Shown one piece after another: positions 57,869 through 64,000 of a stretch of 64,000 nucleotides of DNA. The stretch lies in the NCBI RefSeq assembly GCF_017591435.1, contig NC_059303.1:19299209-19363208 (forward strand). Direction: 5' to 3'. The position numbers and the translations under genes are program-made. A model generated the notes under the pieces. That model was not told where the DNA came from. It did no database searches and worked only from the letters and a program-made list of their open reading frames with translations. The stretch comes from Portunus trituberculatus (taxonomy: Eukaryota; Arthropoda; Malacostraca; Decapoda; Portunidae). How positions within the stretch are numbered: position 1 is the stretch's first letter; every line of letters begins with the position of its first letter.

Positions 57869-59754
57869 GACTCTTCAAAGGCCACAGAATTACGAGTATT
57901 TAGTCGGATTCTCGTGGATGGCATGTTGGAAGTTCAACTCTAAGTATTACCTATTATCGGTCTGTTTCTCGCATCACCTCTGTATCGTGACTGTTCTATA
58001 ATCGTGTGTGTGTGTGTGTGTGTGTGTTCAATCATCATTCGTGTATCGCCTGTGTTTCCCTGTGTTTGCATCATTAGGGGAGAAAGTGATGTCAGTGTTG
58101 TGTACCTTCACTTGCACACAACCCACATTATGTTTTCTTCTATATAAGAAGGGAAAATTGGCCAAGGGCAACAGAAAGAGTGAAACATTAGCGAATCTTG
58201 CAGCTAACTAACAGCCTCATAAACTATCAAAACAATGGTGGTGAGAACTTCCAGTACACTTTCCATCATGTACTGGAATCAACAATATTTTTCTTCTTTC
58301 TTTGCCCAGGGAACTCTTGTTAGTGTCTCCAGAATTAGACACACAACCGTGAAAACCGTAACATCTTCCTGTGGTCTGGCACAAGCTATCGAATCATGTT
58401 AAAGCATTACTAGAATCACTGAAACTACCTTGAAAACAATATCTTACTCTGGGCGTGTTGAAATACTTTTTTATAGTCACTCAAACAGCCTCAAAAGTTT
58501 CATAAACAAGACTTTTAAACAACAGAATCACACAAATAGACTTTAAAGCAATAGTTTCCTCTATTCATCTTTGAAATAGCACTAGACTCACACTGACAGG
58601 TTTTTAGAATCCCAAAATCAACACTTGTCTCTAGAATAACACTAGAATTACACAAACAGCCTTGCAAACAACAATAACTTCTTTTAAGCGTGTTGAAATA
58701 CCACTAGAATCGCCCAAACCAGTCTTAAGAATCCCAGTAACAAGGCTTTTCAAACAACAGAATCAAAAACAGCCTCGCAAACCACAATAACTTGCTCTCT
58801 ACATGATGAGACCACCATAATCACTAACCAGTCTTGCAAACATCAATGATTCTCTTTAGCCCATTATTAATCACTCATATAGTCGTACAATGCCTCATTA
58901 ACATCCTTTAGTCGTAGCTACAAGAACCACACAACCTTGCAAACCCCAATAATTATCGTTAGCTCAGTACAATCACCCATACAATATGCCGAAGCCTCAT
59001 TAACGCTTCAGTCTTAGTTATTAGCTAACTCCATTAACTTCTAATATTATAAGTGGCCTAGATGGGATAATATTTTACTCCTTTCTCAACTAAGCACATA
59101 TATTAAAGGCTCTAAAGTTACACGTGCTACAGAATAAAGATGAACAAGATTATCCAGTCGTTCTTAACCCCCTTCAGTACCATGACGTGTTTTTGTATTT
59201 AGTCTGCTTACTATTTGACGATTTTATACTGCTTTAGAAACTCGTGTAGGGATTAAAACAGTGAAGACTCTGGTCATTAATCTTCTAACCTCCACAGACC
59301 CTTCCTAATGTAAATCAAATCGTGTAATCACACCAAAAATTCCTGATAAAAATGCGTTCTAGTACTGAAGGGGTTAAACTGAGAAACACTTGAAAACCTG
59401 ACATATAACCATCACTATCTTCGAAAATTGTCGTGGTGAGAGAGCAGGGCATTTAAGAACACAACCTAGGACACTGTAGCATCAGATTTGTCGGCCCCGA
59501 CCAGGCTGTTTTGTGTTAAGCTGAGAGATGTAGGATAGGAAAGGCGAACGGATGGAGAGGGGAAAGGAAGAGCGGCTGGTGCTGTTGGGGGAAGAGGTGC
59601 CAGGGGAAGGAGAGGGGGGTGGCTACGTGGGGAGGAAGGGAAGGGGGGATGGGTTCTTGTACTGGTCTTCGCCACCTGGTCCCTTGGGAGTAGGTGGAGG
59701 GGAGGGGAGGACGCCACCCTTCTCCCTCCTCCCGCTCGTCTACAGTACTTCTAC

Positions 59755-59759
<5 letters not shown>

Positions 59760-59835
<76 letters not shown>

Positions 59836-60165
59836 ATTAATAGTTGTAGTATTAGCAGTAGTAATAGTAATAATTGTAGTAGCAGTAATAGTAGCAATTT
59901 TAAATACTTTCCCTCGTCACCTTTTCATTCCCTTCGTCAGGAGAGCCGTATTAACATAGATGCCTTGGCTGGCCTTGCTGGGTCCTTCCACACGCCGCCC
60001 GCCAGGACTGTGTGCAGGGAGGGCTGGGTGAAGGCCGGGAGTGAGGAGTGAGGCAGACTGAACTACGCTGGTCTGTCATCACTCACTCATGTTACTCGGT
60101 CAGTCAGTCAGTCAGTCAGTCAGTCACATATTGCCCAGTCAGTTAATCAGTCGTTCATTCATTCA

Positions 60166-60253
<88 letters not shown>

Positions 60254-60268
60254 ATTTAGCCTTGGATG

Positions 60269-60340
<72 letters not shown>
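59760..60340. repeat. three (CT)n tracts
   Basis: CT runs at 59760-59832, about 60173-60249 and about 60271-60340. Between them are TAG/TAA trinucleotide-like sequence (59833-59900) and a (CAGT)n run at about 60099-60125. Confidence 0.9.
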
Positions 60341-60342
<2 letters not shown>

Positions 60343-60651
60343 CATTTCCTTCAGTGTGTGCAAAAAAGGAAGAAAAAATGAGCTTATCTCGTAATGCATG
60401 ACAGTCCTTGAGCAGCGGTGTGGTGTGGGCGCCGTGGAGTCTTGCCCTTTAATATCTCGCCCCTCCGTCTGTCATGCGTGTATTCAGTCATGTGGCCAGT
60501 TCAGGAGTGGGATAAGTTGTCAGTCTCCACGTCACGCAGCGGTTCCATACCCGGTGTAGGTACAAACAGTGGTGTGAGAGAGTCTTCTGTTGCTGGTATT
60601 GTCTTGTGTAGGGTTAGGTGTCGTACTTTTCCTTGTATTTTTATTTATTTA

Positions 60652-60654
<3 letters not shown>

Positions 60655-60717
<63 letters not shown>
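60655..60717. repeat. (GT)n microsatellite
   Basis: About 31 units. Confidence 0.95.
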
Positions 60718-60719
<2 letters not shown>

Positions 60720-61365
60720 GCAGTGTTGTATTTTAACGCTATTCATTCTTCTGTAGTGTTTGCAAATGCTGGGAGTGGAATTAGATCGCCTTTGTGTGTG
60801 TGTGTGTTTTCATTAATACTCAATGCTGGTTAGATTATTGTGGATCTTGTTATGCTCCTCCTGTCTCACCTATTCTGTCCTGTTAGTCTAGTCAGTGCAA
60901 GAGTCAGCCACCAGACACCATCAATGCATTCTTTCATTTCATCAGCAAGACCATGAACTACTGCAAGGAGAGGGAATCTTCCTATGCTCTTCCACTCTCA
61001 CGCTCTACTGTCTGGTCTCTAATTAATGCAAGTTAGCCACGACACAGCTCTCCTTTATATTACTTAATTAATTAATTTGTTTGTTTATTTATTTTCAATC
61101 GGATTTAACACATGAAGCATCGGCTTCATAAATATAATCTCTCGGTCTCACTCTTTCATTCTTGTACAGCTCGTCTGATAAATGCAAATAGTGGTAGTTT
61201 GTATAGTAGTAGTAGTAGTGCGCACACGTGACCCAAACATGCCGAGGTGTGAATGTGAGGTGACCTGTGTCTGTCTGATAATTATATGAAGCACCGCTCG
61301 CCTCAAATCACTCACCTAACCTAACCTCGCATGGCTGTCTTCACCAGCCCTCCCTCCCTAGCGCG

Positions 61366-62074
<709 letters not shown>

Positions 62075-62731
62075 TAAGAAAGTGCAGGCTGTAGTTGTGT
62101 GGGCAGGCAGGGTCGGCGGGGAGAGCAGGGTCTGGGACTGTGTTGGTGGTGATGGGGGTTGGGTTGGGGAGGCACAGCAGCAGCAGCAACAGCGGCCGCG
62201 GCAGTGGTCACGAAGCGCTGCGGGGCCTCGCCGGGGGACACAGGTCGGGCCCTCTCCGCCTCACGCTACGCTGCACACGCAAATATACTCTCTTGGCCAG
62301 ACTGTGCCTTCCTCTGCCCGCCAGTCCGCCTATGTAGCCTGCCTTGCCCGATCTGCTTCTCATGTACACTCAAATATACATCTACTCTTATTCCATCCAA
62401 TCTGCCTTACTTGGACTGCCTCTAATATGTTCTCATGTGCATCTGTTCTTAGCCAGTCTGTTTCCCTCTTCGCATAGCTAGCCTTACCCGACCTGCCTCT
62501 GTCAAACTCTCATATACATCTACTCTTGTTCCAGCCAATCTCTGCCTTACCTGGACTGCCTAGCTAGCCTTGCCTGACCTGCCTTTCTAAAATATACTCT
62601 CATAAAAGTCTATCAGTGGCCAATCTGTTTCCTTCTGTCTGGCAAACCCGACCTGCCTCTAAATATACTCTCATAAAAGTCTACCACTGGTCAGTCTGTT
62701 TCTCTGCCTCTCTCTTGGCCAGCCTCACCGC

Positions 62732-63019
<288 letters not shown>

Positions 63020-63169
63020 GTCACCACACTCCTGTCCCTTCAAACTTTCATGAATTTCCCTTTAACGTAAGAGTCTGCCGGGTTATGTTTATTTTTTTTT
63101 TTTTCTCCGATGTATAAGTTGATATGTGATAGTATCGGACTTGTAACCTAATGATCACCTTGGCTTGCT

Positions 63170-63327
63170 TTACCTCACTTTACCTTACCTTACTTACCTT
63201 ACCTTACCTTACCTTACCTTACTGTACCTTACCTTACCTTACCTTACCTTACCTTACCTTACCTTACCTAACTTAACCTGACCTGACCTGACCTTACCTT
63301 ATCTTATGTATCTTACCTAATCTTACC

Positions 63328-63387
<60 letters not shown>
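63170..63387. repeat. (TTACC)n pentanucleotide array then (GT)n
   Basis: CTTAC/TTACC units with variants (TTACT, CCTGA) at about 63170-63330, then GT at 63331-63387. Shorter stretches of the same unit occur at 53226-53250 and about 53480-53525. Confidence 0.9.
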
Positions 63388-63392
<5 letters not shown>

Positions 63393-63569
63393 AAGTATGA
63401 AAAAGTAGAGAGAGACAGGCGGAGGGGCTCTGAGGAAATATTGAAGTTAGAGAGAGTGAGTGTCGGGAAAGCCAGAGAGAGAGAGAGAGATTTGGGTTTT
63501 TACGTGGTTCCTGGCAACACCTTTCCTTCTTTACCTGGTCACGTGATAAAGGCAAGATAGGAGGGTCAG

Positions 63570-63783
63570 CGCGACACTCCTTCCTTCCTTCCCTTCCTTC
63601 CGTTCCTTTCCTTCCGTTCCTTTCCCTTCCCTTCCGTTCCTTTCCCTTCCCTTCCCTTCCGTTCCGTTCCTTTCCCTTCCCTTCCATTTCCTTTCCTTCT
63701 GTACTTCTCTCTATCCTTTCCTTTCTTCATATCTTTCTTTTTTCATATTTCCGTGCGTTCTTTCTCTGGTGATATGTGAACCT

Positions 63784-63834
<51 letters not shown>
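63570..63834. repeat. pyrimidine-rich TTCCC/TTCCG array and (CTA)n
   Basis: TTCCC, TTCCG and TTTCC units over about 63570-63700, then a CTA trinucleotide run at 63784-63834. Confidence 0.9.
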
Positions 63835-63836
<2 letters not shown>

Positions 63837-64000
63837 ACACCATCATTATCTTCATCACTCCTCCTCCTAATGCTAACACTTAAAACCTCTTCCACCCACC
63901 AACACTCCGTTCCTCCACACGCTTCCACCCTCCTCGCCCCGTATTGAGCCTGGAGTGACAAGCAAACACACACTTAGTGGCCGTCGACATATTTCACGGC

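Noticed and set aside
63170..63330. Telomeric repeat array
   Set aside because: The unit is TTACC (GGTAA on the other strand), not the arthropod TTAGG. The short CCTAACCTAACCT near 61317 is only about 2.5 units.

Overview
The window looks like nuclear DNA of a decapod crustacean, probably a crab. The grounds are intron-rich genes with GT..AG junctions, arthropod-like protein matches, an Inr+DPE core promoter, very dense dinucleotide microsatellites, and a mix of CR1/L2-, I- and other-type LINEs, Tigger/pogo, piggyBac, PIF/Harbinger, hAT and tRNA-derived SINEs. The taxon is an inference. No bacterial operon, CRISPR array or functional RNA gene was seen.

Host genes. (1) FMC1, a mitochondrial ATP-synthase assembly factor, on +: exon 1 at 25231-25451 and exon 2 at 32788-32884, with a 7.3 kb intron full of nested transposons. 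(2) HDHD2, a HAD-family phosphatase-like protein, on -: five exons between 39791 and 37473 that join into an intact 260-residue frame. (3) An unrecognised single-pass membrane protein on -: three phase-compatible exons at 18027-17910, 10687-10572 and 9941-9789, continuing left. (4) A Schlafen/AlbA-type exon on - at 3659-3494, partial, possibly part of gene 3. (5) The first coding exon (signal peptide) of a secreted or membrane protein on + at 50439-50499, preceded by GC boxes and an Inr+DPE pair. The rest of the window, 13.5 kb, appears to be its first intron.

Layout. 1-3 kb: LINE and piggyBac remnants and two perfect short hairpins. 3.5-10 kb: Schlafen exon, Harbinger-like elements and a broken cold-shock-domain gene with a hAT element at its presumed transcription start. 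11-17.6 kb: a decayed RNase H-bearing LINE split by a SINE and a Tigger element, then an L2-like LINE end. 18-21.5 kb: one LINE family in +/-/+ order. 23.6-24.5 kb: another Tigger. 25.2-33.4 kb: FMC1, with LINE, piggyBac and Harbinger nested in its intron. 33.5-36.5 kb: a Tigger holding two more Tiggers. 37.5-39.8 kb: HDHD2. 40-43 kb: SINE and LINE pieces. 45-47.8 kb: a long imperfect palindrome of Harbinger-like sequence. 50.3-64 kb: promoter, signal-peptide exon and a microsatellite-rich intron with GATA-motif clusters.

The host genes show no obvious shared pathway. What ties the window together is its record of transposition. Exact target duplications (TTAA, TTA, TA and two 8-bp hAT duplications) let several nested insertions be put in time order, and several long microsatellites sit inside or at the tails of mobile elements.
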